5,344 nucleotides of DNA from Synergistaceae bacterium (GCA_031273365.1 JAISSA010000111.1:1-5344), one strand, 5' to 3'; shown: positions 1 through 5,054, numbered from the stretch's first letter. Notes: generated by a model from the letters alone, not told the origin. Program-made: numbers and translations.

Positions 1-543
1 AACCTGCTGGTGGGGGTCATCCATCCCAACGTGGACGTGGAGTTCGACCCGATGGCGAACATCAAGGTCGAGTGGAACGAGCAGACGCGATCCTTCAGCC
101 TGACGAAGGAAAGCAAGCCCTACGAGACGATCCTGCACCTTGTGGACAACAGCACGGTGTTCCAGGTCGGGGCCAACGAGGGCGAAGACGTGGCCGTAGA
201 CATCGGAAACATGTCCTCGGCGGCGCTGGGCATCGAGCGAATAATCGTGACGGACCGGGAGTCCGCGGCGCGCGCCATAACGATTTTGGACACCGCGATC
301 AACAAGGTCTCCACGCAGCGGGCGAAGATCGGCGCGTACCAGAACGCGCTGGAGCACACGGTGACGAACCTGACCACGACGGCCACGAACCTGACGGACG
401 CGGAGAGCCGCATCCGCGACGCGGACATGTCGGCGGAGATGCTGAACTTCACGCGCCTCCAGATCCTGTCGCAGTCGGGCACGGCGATGCTGGCGCAGGC
501 CAACCAGCTCCCGCAGTCGGTCCTGAGCCTCATCCGCGGGTAA
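1..543 (+). CDS. Flagellin, C-terminal part (5' end outside window)
   Basis: This is the C-terminal 180 residues of a flagellin, the subunit exported through the flagellar apparatus to build the filament. The frame is open from base 1 and ends at TAA 541-543, so the N-terminal D0/D1 helices lie upstream. Residues 53-79 of the fragment (VFQVGANEGED and onward) match the segment that leads into the D1 C-terminal helix in flagellins. Residues 90-124 (including VSTQRAKIGAYQNALEHTV), 133-147 (DAESRIRDADMSAEM) and 164-180 (LAQANQLPQSVLSLIRG) are the classic flagellin C-terminal domain, ending in the D0 helix that packs inside the filament and is needed for export and polymerisation. Residues 1-50 belong to the variable central region. 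The ending LPQSVLSLIRG resembles Synergistota flagellins. A hairpin follows 33 bases after the stop. The family call is very secure; which flagellin paralog it is cannot be told. Confidence 0.96.
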   Translation, partial: NLLVGVIHPNVDVEFDPMANIKVEWNEQTRSFSLTKESKPYETILHLVDNSTVFQVGANEGEDVAVDIGNMSSAALGIERIIVTDRESAARAITILDTAINKVSTQRAKIGAYQNALEHTVTNLTTTATNLTDAESRIRDADMSAEMLNFTRLQILSQSGTAMLAQANQLPQSVLSLIRG

Positions 544-576
544 GAAGCGCGACAACCTTTCCAAACGTCACAACAG

Positions 577-602
577 ACAGGGCCGCCTTCGGGTGGCCCT
601 GT
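577..602 (+). terminator. UUCG-capped hairpin after flagellin gene, probable terminator
   Basis: An 11-bp stem (577-587 with 592-602, one G-T wobble) closes on the tetraloop TTCG, flanked by C and G, which is an exceptionally stable RNA loop type. It lies between the convergent flagellin and threonine aldolase genes, where a shared terminator is expected. No clear T-run follows on either strand, so it may act as an mRNA 3' end-stabilising or factor-assisted stop rather than a textbook intrinsic terminator. Confidence 0.6.
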
Positions 603-665
603 AAGGAAACAGCAGTCAGGCCCGATCTCCCAATGAAATCGAGCCCGTGTGCGGTGTTGCAGGCC

Positions 666-1688
666 TCAAAACTCTTTTATAAACTCTCTCACCGTCTCTT
701 CCTTTGTCGCCCAGGACGTCACCAGGCGGATCGAAGAACGACCGTCGTCGATCTTCGACCAGACGTAGAAGGCCCAGTTCTTTTGGAGCCTCTCGATCAG
801 GTCGTTGGGCAGGATCGGGAAAATCTGGTTGGAGGGCGAGGGCGTCAGAAAGCCGTACCCGGCCTTTTCGATCGCCCCGGCGATGATCTGCGCCATGGCG
901 TTCGCGTGCCGCGCCAGATCGAAGAACAGGTCGTCCCGGAACAGCTCCTCGAACTGGATGCCGAGAACCTTACCCTTGGCCATCAGTGCTCCTTTTTGCT
1001 TGATATGGTATCGAAAGTCCTCCTTCAGCGCGTCGTTTACGATGACCAGCGCCTCGCCGAGAAGCGCCCCGTTTTTTGTGCCTCCGATATAGAAGGCGTC
1101 CATGAGACGCCGCATGTCCGCCAGCGTCACGTCGCCGCCTTTCGAGGCCAGGGCCGAGCCCAGCCGCGCCCCGTCGGCGTAGAGCAGTAGCTTTTTCTCC
1201 CTGCAAAAGCGGCTCAGGTCCTCCAGTTCCTTCAGGGTGTAGACCGACCCGATCTCCGTCGAGTTGGAGATTTTTACGAGACGCGGTTTCACCATGTGTT
1301 CGTCGTTCGGGTGCGCGTCCAGAACCTTTTGTATCCCGTCCGGGGACAGTTTCCCATCCGTGCTCGGAACGGTCAGGACCTTGTGCCCTGTGGCCTCGAC
1401 GGCCCCCGTTTCGTGAACGAAGATGTGGGCCGTATTCGTGGCGACGGCCGCCTCGTGCGGCCTCAGAAACGCGGAAATGGCCGTCAGGTTCGTCTGGGTT
1501 CCGCCACAGAGAAAATGCACATCCACCCCGTCCGGGTCTCCGCCAAGACGGGCCCTGATCAGCTGTGCGGCGGCCAGCGAGTGCTCGTCGAGGCCGTATC
1601 CCTCGCTCTGCTCCATGTTCGCGTCCGCCATAGCCTGTAAAATTCGCGGGTGCGCTCCCTCGGCGTAGTCATTTTTGAAGCTGTACAT
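666..1688 (-). CDS. ltaE: Low-specificity L-threonine aldolase (PLP-dependent)
   Basis: This 340-residue, fold-type I PLP enzyme cleaves L-threonine or L-allo-threonine to glycine and acetaldehyde in the cytoplasm. In the translation, FLCGGTQTN (59-67) is the phosphate-binding glycine-rich segment. H92 in VHETGA matches the histidine that stacks on the cofactor. D172 and R175 in ADGARL contact the pyridine nitrogen and the substrate region. K205 in GGTKNG is the Schiff-base lysine. The length is normal for the family. I start at the ATG 1688-1686 because a GGGAGGGA ribosome site lies 7 bases upstream and family homology begins at once (MYSFKNDYAEGAHPRIL). An ATG 14 codons earlier (1730) has no such support. 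The gene stands alone, converging with flagellin and diverging from the flavoprotein gene. The related beta-eliminating lyases share the fold, but the GGTKNG and ADGARL pattern favours threonine aldolase. Confidence 0.93.
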   Translation of the reverse strand: MYSFKNDYAEGAHPRILQAMADANMEQSEGYGLDEHSLAAAQLIRARLGGDPDGVDVHFLCGGTQTNLTAISAFLRPHEAAVATNTAHIFVHETGAVEATGHKVLTVPSTDGKLSPDGIQKVLDAHPNDEHMVKPRLVKISNSTEIGSVYTLKELEDLSRFCREKKLLLYADGARLGSALASKGGDVTLADMRRLMDAFYIGGTKNGALLGEALVIVNDALKEDFRYHIKQKGALMAKGKVLGIQFEELFRDDLFFDLARHANAMAQIIAGAIEKAGYGFLTPSPSNQIFPILPNDLIERLQKNWAFYVWSKIDDGRSSIRLVTSWATKEETVREFIKEF

Positions 1689-1695
1689 AACACGA

Positions 1696-1703
1696 TCCCT
1701 CCC
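1696..1703 (-). promoter_or_regulatory. Ribosome binding site of ltaE (decides start)
   Basis: On the minus strand this reads GGGAGGGA, 7 bases before the ATG at 1688. It supports the shorter 340-residue start over the upstream in-frame ATG at 1730. Confidence 0.7.
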
Positions 1704-1753
1704 ACTCTTTATCTGACCAGGGTGCTTCACCGACCCGAAGAGCCGTCATCCTC

Positions 1754-1759
1754 TATATA
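1754..1759 (-). promoter_or_regulatory. Weak candidate -10 box for ltaE
   Basis: In an AT-rich patch (about 1750-1795) the minus strand carries TATATA, 65 bases before the ltaE start. No convincing -35 hexamer lies 16-18 bases upstream. The assignment rests on base composition and position only. Confidence 0.3.
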
Positions 1760-1840
1760 TTGCATTTGTAAACCGTAATTTTTGAAAAAAACGCGCTTAT
1801 CATCCTGCAGCTTCTCTTATTTGTCAAGCGGGGCCAGGGG

Positions 1841-1873
1841 GCCCCTTCCCATTCAGAAAGCTGAGGAAGGGGC
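1841..1873. repeat. Perfect 9-bp inverted repeat with nested stem
   Basis: GCCCCTTCC (1841-1849) pairs exactly with GGAAGGGGC (1865-1873). Inside the loop, TCAG (1853-1856) pairs with CTGA (1861-1864) around AAAG. The result is a two-part hairpin with a 3-base bulge (CAT, counting from the end of an unpaired C at 1850). There is no T-run after it, so it is not a standard terminator. Its function is unknown. Confidence 0.6.
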
Positions 1874-1888
1874 AGACTCTGAGCCCCA

Positions 1889-1904
1889 GGGGCGAACGAG
1901 CCCC
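1889..1904. repeat. Small GC-rich hairpin
   Basis: GGGGC (1889-1893) pairs with GCCCC (1900-1904) around GAACGA, 15 bases after the larger hairpin. The GCCCC at 1883-1887 could pair with the same GGGGC instead, so alternative folds are possible. Confidence 0.45.
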
Positions 1905-1942
1905 CCTGAGCTGGAGCAGTACGGGCAAAATTGGAGCCCGAA

Positions 1943-1982
1943 GGCAGCCCGCAGGGATTGGTCAGGTTTAGCCAGGGCTGTC
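1943..1982. repeat. 8-bp inverted repeat with 24-base loop
   Basis: GGCAGCCC (1943-1950) can pair with GGGCTGTC (1975-1982) with one wobble. It is the third stem of the intergenic cluster. On its own it is weak evidence; it is notable because of its neighbours. Confidence 0.35.
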
Positions 1983-2033
1983 ATCCTCATTTTCGCCCCT
2001 GTGAAATTTCTCCGACGGCCCTCATCTGAGGTT

Positions 2034-2063
2034 TTTGCAGGAAGGGGGCGTGGAGCGTATAAT
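2034..2063 (+). promoter_or_regulatory. Sigma70-type promoter for the flavoprotein-alr operon
   Basis: A perfect TATAAT (2058-2063) is preceded at an 18-base spacing by TTTGCA (2034-2039, 4 of 6 to consensus), or at 17 bases by TTGCAG. Transcription would start near 2070, giving a leader of about 70 bases before the flavoprotein ATG. Confidence 0.55.
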
Positions 2064-2120
2064 AAGTCAGGGTGTTAAAAATGCGCATGATGAAATTATT
2101 TTTCGTATGGGTACAGGAAC

Positions 2121-2126
2121 AGGAGG
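2121..2126 (+). promoter_or_regulatory. Ribosome binding site with long spacing
   Basis: A consensus AGGAGG lies 12 bases before the ATG at 2139, longer than usual. The start is nevertheless forced, because an in-frame TGA at 2130-2132 leaves 2139 as the only possible ATG upstream of the conserved NGSPR motif. Confidence 0.6.
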
Positions 2127-2138
2127 CTTTGACAGGAC

Positions 2139-2714
2139 ATGAGTACGCTCAGCGTCGTCGCTTTTAACGGAAGTCCGCGGATGGAGGGGAATACCTCGCG
2201 GATGATTCGCGTTGTTTTCTCCGTTCTGGAGGCCGAGGGCATTGCCGTCCGGGAGGTGCGGACAGGGGGCAGCAAAGTTCGGGGCTGTGTGGCCTGCGGT
2301 CGGTGCCGCATCGAAAACCTGGAGCGCTGCGCCCTGGACGACGATCCCGTAAACGGGTGGATTGACGCCATGAAGGGGGCGGATGGAATCATCCTCGCCT
2401 CGCCCACTTATTTTGCCAACGTCACGACGGAAATGAAGGCCCTGATCGACCGCGGGGGGTATTCCTGCAAGCATCTCCTCCACAGAAAGGTGGGCGCGCC
2501 GATCGTGGTCGCGCGCAGGGGAGGGGCCATGCAGGCCTATAACGCGCTCATGACCTTTTTCGGCATCGCGCAGATGGTCGTTCCCGGGTCCAGCTACTGG
2601 AATATGGGGTATGGACTGGCGCCGGGGGACGTGGAGAACGATGAAGAGGCGCTGGAAACGATGAAAAACCTGGGCTCCAACATGGCCTGGGTCCTCAGGA
2701 AACTTCACGCTTAA
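2139..2714 (+). CDS. Iron-sulfur flavoprotein / NADPH-dependent FMN reductase family
   Basis: This 191-residue flavodoxin-like protein should bind FMN and a 4Fe-4S cluster and pass electrons in the cytoplasm; its partners are unknown. The N-terminal strand and phosphate loop read VVAFNGSPRMEGNTSRM (6-22), the FMN-binding signature of the family. Four cysteines, C50, C53, C56 and C64 (CX2CX2CX7C), fit the compact CX2CX2CX4-7C motif of the iron-sulfur flavoproteins first described in methanogens. SPTYFANVTTEMKALIDR (88-105) is the second flavin-contact segment. Length matches the family. There is no signal peptide or membrane segment. The gene follows a TATAAT promoter and lies only 40 bases before the alanine racemase, so the two are probably co-transcribed. 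The family assignment is firm. The physiological reaction (ferredoxin-linked reduction, oxygen or peroxide detoxification, or quinone/flavin reduction) cannot be read from the sequence. Confidence 0.88.
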   Translation: MSTLSVVAFNGSPRMEGNTSRMIRVVFSVLEAEGIAVREVRTGGSKVRGCVACGRCRIENLERCALDDDPVNGWIDAMKGADGIILASPTYFANVTTEMKALIDRGGYSCKHLLHRKVGAPIVVARRGGAMQAYNALMTFFGIAQMVVPGSSYWNMGYGLAPGDVENDEEALETMKNLGSNMAWVLRKLHA

Positions 2715-2754
2715 CGTTCAGGTGAAGTAAGCGCAGAGCGAGGACGACAGCGAA

Positions 2755-3864
2755 ATGAATCTTTTGCGTCCCACACGTATGGAAGTCGCGTCCGAGAGTC
2801 TGAGAGCCAACTACCGAAACATCAAAAAATTTGTCGGCGCCGGGTGCGAGGTGTTCGGCGTCATCAAGGCCGACGCCTATGCACTGGGGCTTCTTCCCGT
2901 GGCGAAAATTCTGCGGGAGGAGGGGTGCCGCCGGTTTGGGGTCGCGATTCCCGAGGAGGCTCTGACCTTGCGCGATGCCGGTTTCAGGGAAGACATTCTC
3001 GTCATGGGGGCGTCGTCCCGGGGCGCGGCAGAGGCTCTTGTCGCACAGGACGTCGTCTCCTCGTGCGGAGACCTGGAGTTCGCCCTCGCCCTGCGCGAGG
3101 CCTCGACGCGCCTCGGCAGAAGGGCGCGCGTCCATATCAAAATCGACAGCGGGCTGGGACGGACGGGCTTTCTTCCGGAGAAGTCACTGGAGGCCGCGGT
3201 TGCCATGCGGGACATGGGGCTCGACGTCGAGGGCGCGTTCACGCACTTTGCGACGGCGGACGACGTCGACCTGAGCTACACCGTCTGGCAGTACGATCGA
3301 TTCATGGAGAGCGTCGACGCGATCCGCCGCAACGGCCTTCCCATCCCCTTTTTGCACGTCTGCAACAGCCCGGCCGTGATCCATTGCCCTCAGATGCATC
3401 TCGACGCGGTGCGCCCGGGCAACCTGTTTTACGGGCTCCCCAGCGGCGAGCGCGGACGCCCCTTCCCGCTCCTGCCGTCCGTTTCCGTCAAAACGGCGCT
3501 GGCGGCGGTCCGCGAGATGCCCGCGCGCAGCGGAATCGGCTACGGGCTCCGTTATATGACGCGCGGGCCCGCGCGGATCGGGGTCCTCCCTGTCGGTTTT
3601 TACGACGGATTCACGCGGATGCGCCCCAACGCGACGGTGCTCCTGCGCGGTCGGCGTGTTCCCGTCGTCGGGGCGATCTGCATGGACCAGACGATGGTGA
3701 ACCTCGAGGCCGTGCCCGACGCGAGGACGGACGACGAGGTCGTCATCATCGGGCGTCAGGGGGAGCAGGAGATCACCGTGAGCGAGGTTGCCGAGAGCCT
3801 GAACACCATCGTGGCGCAGGTCCTGAGCCTTTTTTCGGCGCGCGTGCCCCGAATTTTCGTTTAA
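2755..3864 (+). CDS. alr: Alanine racemase (PLP-dependent)
   Basis: This is a complete 369-residue cytoplasmic alanine racemase. It interconverts L- and D-alanine and supplies D-alanine for peptidoglycan. The N-terminal TIM-barrel carries K38 in VIKADAYALG, the PLP Schiff-base lysine. HIKIDSGLGRTGF (127-139) holds K129 (carbamylated in characterised enzymes) and R136. THFATAD (163-169) and R220 in VRPGN follow. In the C-terminal beta domain, Y263 in IGYG is the second catalytic base, GVLPVGFYDGFTR (276-288) is the usual hinge motif, and M310-D311 in ICMDQTMV form the active-site entrance from the partner subunit. AYALG replaces the usual AYGHG after the lysine, a modest variation. The ATG at 2755 has GAGG 11 bases upstream and lies 40 bases after the flavoprotein stop, so the gene probably shares its transcript. 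The stop is doubled (TAA TAG at 3862-3867) and a terminator follows. Confidence 0.96.
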   Translation: MNLLRPTRMEVASESLRANYRNIKKFVGAGCEVFGVIKADAYALGLLPVAKILREEGCRRFGVAIPEEALTLRDAGFREDILVMGASSRGAAEALVAQDVVSSCGDLEFALALREASTRLGRRARVHIKIDSGLGRTGFLPEKSLEAAVAMRDMGLDVEGAFTHFATADDVDLSYTVWQYDRFMESVDAIRRNGLPIPFLHVCNSPAVIHCPQMHLDAVRPGNLFYGLPSGERGRPFPLLPSVSVKTALAAVREMPARSGIGYGLRYMTRGPARIGVLPVGFYDGFTRMRPNATVLLRGRRVPVVGAICMDQTMVNLEAVPDARTDDEVVIIGRQGEQEITVSEVAESLNTIVAQVLSLFSARVPRIFV

Positions 3865-3892
3865 TAGACCGCCACAAAATCACGTTCACAGG

Positions 3893-3924
3893 AGCGCCCC
3901 GCCGACCGGGACGCTTTTTATTTT
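3893..3924 (+). terminator. Rho-independent terminator of the flavoprotein-alr operon
   Basis: AGCGCCCCG (3893-3901) pairs with CGGGACGCT (3907-3915), one mismatch, around the loop CCGAC. TTTTTATTTT (3915-3924) follows immediately. It lies 29 bases after the alr stop, in the right orientation. Confidence 0.85.
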
Positions 3925-3927
3925 GGT

Positions 3928-3944
3928 GCGCCCGGCATGGGCGC
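3928..3944. repeat. 6-bp hairpin just after the terminator
   Basis: GCGCCC (3928-3933) pairs with GGGCGC (3939-3944) around GGCAT. It has no T-run on the plus strand. On the minus strand it could help end transcripts coming from vapBC, but without a T-run this is only a possibility. The rest of 3945-4046 shows nothing I can assign. Confidence 0.35.
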
Positions 3945-4046
3945 GACCGGATACGACGCGGCTATTGGAAGAGATATTTTGGAAGAGATGCTGTCGTTGG
4001 CCGCGTAAATCGCCATGAGGTAGGATGAAGGCGAACGAAACGCCTG

Positions 4047-4493
4047 TTAGCGCTCAACCGCTTGTGAGCTGCTTTCCTGCTTCTTCTTTTCTGCCAGTGG
4101 ATAGAGTTTCGCCCCCAGTTTTGTAAAATGCTTCCTGTTAAATGTCGCTACCTCTCCTGCCCGCAAATGCGGCAAAGAAGCGGCAATATAACTATCGGCA
4201 AAACTGCCGCCCGTCAATCGCGCTAAATAAATCGCTTCCGTTACCAAATCACGGTCGGAAACTTTCAGTCCACCAAAGGAAAGTATAGACTCCAACCTAT
4301 CCAATATCTCACTGGCAGGAACTTTATAGGTGTAGCTCAGAACTCACGCCAATTCAAAAAACACTGGAGGGCCAGTCACCAACTCTGCGCCGCCTTCCCG
4401 GGCGCGTAAAAACAATGCTTTCGCCTGCTCGTGTTGCTGTGCGTCGTCTTTCGCAAAAAGACGAGTAAAGACGTTCGTGTCTACAAAAATCAC
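4047..4493 (-). pseudogene. vapC: VapC-type PIN-domain toxin, interrupted by in-frame TGA
   Basis: Read through one stop codon, this is a 148-residue PIN-domain ribonuclease, the toxin of a type II toxin-antitoxin pair; family members cleave RNA such as tRNA. It begins at GTG (4493-4491) with MIFVDTNVFTRLF, giving D5 of the acidic site. E47 (FFELA) and D100 (SFADSYIAAS) are the next two metal ligands. TFNRKHF (117-123) has N where many relatives have a fourth acidic residue. Codon 50 is TGA (plus-strand 4346-4344), exactly where a Trp would fit (ELA-W-VLSYTY), so one G-to-A change from TGG explains it. The remaining frame is intact on both sides, suggesting a recent lesion. Translation would stop after 49 residues, before D100, giving no active nuclease. 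The GTG shares a base with the antitoxin stop (TAGTG). A sequencing error or UGA readthrough is possible but unsupported. Confidence 0.85.
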
Positions 4494-4741
4494 TATTCCC
4501 TGCCCCCTAAAACATGACGACTCAGACCCGCTTGTGCCATCTCTTCTTCCTCGTCAACAGAGTATGCGGAAGTTAAACAGCCCGCATAATCAAGTAATCC
4601 TTTTTTAGGAGCTCTAATCAAATAACCGGCCTCTGTCTCTTCCAAAAATATTTTATCGCCGCCCTTGAGCCCATGCTTCGCTCGCACGCCAACCGGCAAC
4701 GTAATTTGTCCGCGTTGTGATATTGTCAATATTTCAGGCAT
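4493..4741 (-). CDS. vapB: AbrB/SpoVT-family antitoxin (VapB type)
   Basis: This 82-residue protein should bind DNA as a swapped-hairpin dimer, repress its own operon and neutralise the neighbouring PIN toxin. Residues 1-45 form the AbrB domain (EILTISQRGQITLPVGVR, then GGDKIFLEE). The acidic tail, including DEEEE at 63-67, is the kind of flexible segment that antitoxins insert into the toxin active site. I start at ATG 4741-4739 because GGAGGA lies 7 bases upstream and the domain begins there. An in-frame ATG 24 codons earlier (4813) would overlap the promoter's -35 box and has no ribosome site. The stop TAG overlaps the vapC GTG by one base, typical of coupled translation that keeps antitoxin in excess. 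Base composition is more AT-rich than the genes to the left, suggesting acquisition. The toxin next door is broken, so this may be an orphaned antitoxin. Confidence 0.88.
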   Translation of the reverse strand: MPEILTISQRGQITLPVGVRAKHGLKGGDKIFLEETEAGYLIRAPKKGLLDYAGCLTSAYSVDEEEEMAQAGLSRHVLGGRE

Positions 4742-4748
4742 ACCCGAT

Positions 4749-4754
4749 TCCTCC
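4749..4754 (-). promoter_or_regulatory. Ribosome binding site of vapB (decides start)
   Basis: GGAGGA on the minus strand, 7 bases before ATG 4741. It fixes the 82-residue antitoxin start. Confidence 0.75.
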
Positions 4755-4758
4755 GCTT

Positions 4759-4800
4759 TACAAATAAAATATGTATTTAAAAAAATATACCCTGTATTTG
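4759..4800. promoter_or_regulatory. Candidate operator repeats at the vapBC promoter
   Basis: TGTATTT occurs twice on the plus strand, at 4772-4778 and 4793-4799, exactly 21 bases apart (two helical turns). CAAATA (4761-4766) is inverted as TATTTG (4795-4800). The copies flank the -10 box and lie within the spacer and leader, where an AbrB-type repressor or VapBC complex would bind. Binding is inferred from position and symmetry only. Confidence 0.4.
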
Positions 4801-4813
4801 CATTACATGTCAA
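4784..4813 (-). promoter_or_regulatory. Near-consensus sigma70 promoter of vapBC
   Basis: On the minus strand a perfect TTGACA (4813-4808) is followed after 18 bases by TATATT (4789-4784). Transcription should begin near 4777, leaving a leader of about 35 bases before the antitoxin ATG. The region from 4759 to 4800 is very AT-rich and carries repeats that overlap the promoter, which fits autorepression by the antitoxin. Confidence 0.75.
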
Positions 4814-4883
4814 CAGCTATTTCCTTATCGTCCCGGGCTCGAACGTTTCCACAACCTGAGTCAAAGGGAAACAACCTTTTATC

Positions 4884-4902
4884 TTTCACCCGACGGGTGA
4901 AA
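4884..4902. repeat. Perfect 8-bp palindrome TTTCACCC-GAC-GGGTGAAA
   Basis: TTTCACCC (4884-4891) is the exact reverse complement of GGGTGAAA (4895-4902), with a 3-base centre. The arms and short centre fit a dimeric-regulator site as well as an RNA hairpin. There is no T-run on either side, so a terminator is unlikely. Confidence 0.5.
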
Positions 4903-4975
4903 CTTGCAGGACAGACAAGCCCTGTTCCGATGTGATTTACAGGGGTTCTCCGTCTCCAACCTGCGGATTTGGGGC

Positions 4976-5008
4976 GCGAAGCCCGCTTTGCCAGGCTTTG
5001 TTTTTATT
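4976..5008 (+). terminator. Terminator-like stem with T-run (uncertain)
   Basis: GCGAAGCC (4976-4983) can pair with GGCTTTGT (4994-5001) using two G-T wobbles, followed by TTTTTATT. No plus-strand gene lies upstream within the window to terminate, and the structure overlaps the promoter below, so it may be a relic or coincidence. Confidence 0.3.
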
Positions 5009-5015
5009 GTATACT
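4988..5015 (+). promoter_or_regulatory. Promoter for the coiled-coil gene
   Basis: TTGCCA (4988-4993, 5 of 6 to consensus) and TATACT (5010-5015, 5 of 6) are spaced by 16 bases. Transcription would start near 5022, about 33 bases before the ATG at 5055. Confidence 0.55.
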
Positions 5016-5054
5016 TGAAAGGCGGCACAGGCATATGAAGAGAGGGGGCCGAGT

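Larger units (their letters stand above)
1689..2138. other. 450-base divergent intergenic region
   Basis: This region separates the divergent ltaE and flavoprotein genes. Its left third is AT-rich (probable ltaE leader and promoter), the middle is a GC-rich cluster of inverted repeats (about 1831-1985), and the right end holds the promoter and leader of the flavoprotein gene. A 98-codon reading frame crosses it (1782-2078, TTG start), but it has no ribosome site or recognisable domain and runs through both the repeats and the -10 box, so I do not call a gene. Confidence 0.6.
4742..5054. other. Divergent intergenic region between vapB and the coiled-coil gene
   Basis: Besides the vapB promoter at the left and the right-facing promoter at the right, the middle (about 4814-4985) holds only small inverted repeats and no supported gene. 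A 66-codon minus-strand frame (4879-5079) overlaps the start of the coiled-coil gene and has no recognisable domain, so it is left uncalled. Confidence 0.5.

Noticed and set aside
72..1190. Long plus-strand frame across the flagellin end and the ltaE gene
   Set aside because: It overlaps two well-supported genes in other frames, and its composition is a typical GC-rich shadow with no recognisable domain.
1831..1985. CRISPR array or tRNA
   Set aside because: The inverted repeats are not repeated at regular intervals with spacers, and no cloverleaf or CCA end could be drawn; no tRNA or CRISPR was found elsewhere in the window either.
1782..2078. 98-codon frame in the divergent spacer
   Set aside because: TTG start with no ribosome site, low-complexity content, and it crosses the hairpin cluster and the -10 box.
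2067..2708. 213-codon minus-strand frame opposite the flavoprotein
   Set aside because: Antisense shadow of a gene with clear FMN and cysteine motifs; it has no domain of its own.
3937..4008. 23-codon plus-strand mini-ORF (MGATGYDAAIGRDILEEMLS...)
   Set aside because: It lies after the terminator, has no ribosome site and its ATG sits within a hairpin. An antisense 32-codon frame is equally open, so neither is supported.
2844..4028. 394-codon plus-strand frame overlapping alr
   Set aside because: Shadow of alr in another frame: arginine-rich and repetitive, it runs through the intrinsic terminator and shows no family motif.
4029..4045. AGGCG/CGCCT stem just after the vapC stop as a terminator
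   Set aside because: The stem is only 5 bp, with a 7-base loop and no T-run on the minus strand.
4047..4304. Separate 85-residue protein starting at an internal TTG
   Set aside because: It is the C-terminal part of the interrupted vapC, lacks the first two catalytic acids and has no ribosome site, so it is described as part of the pseudogene.
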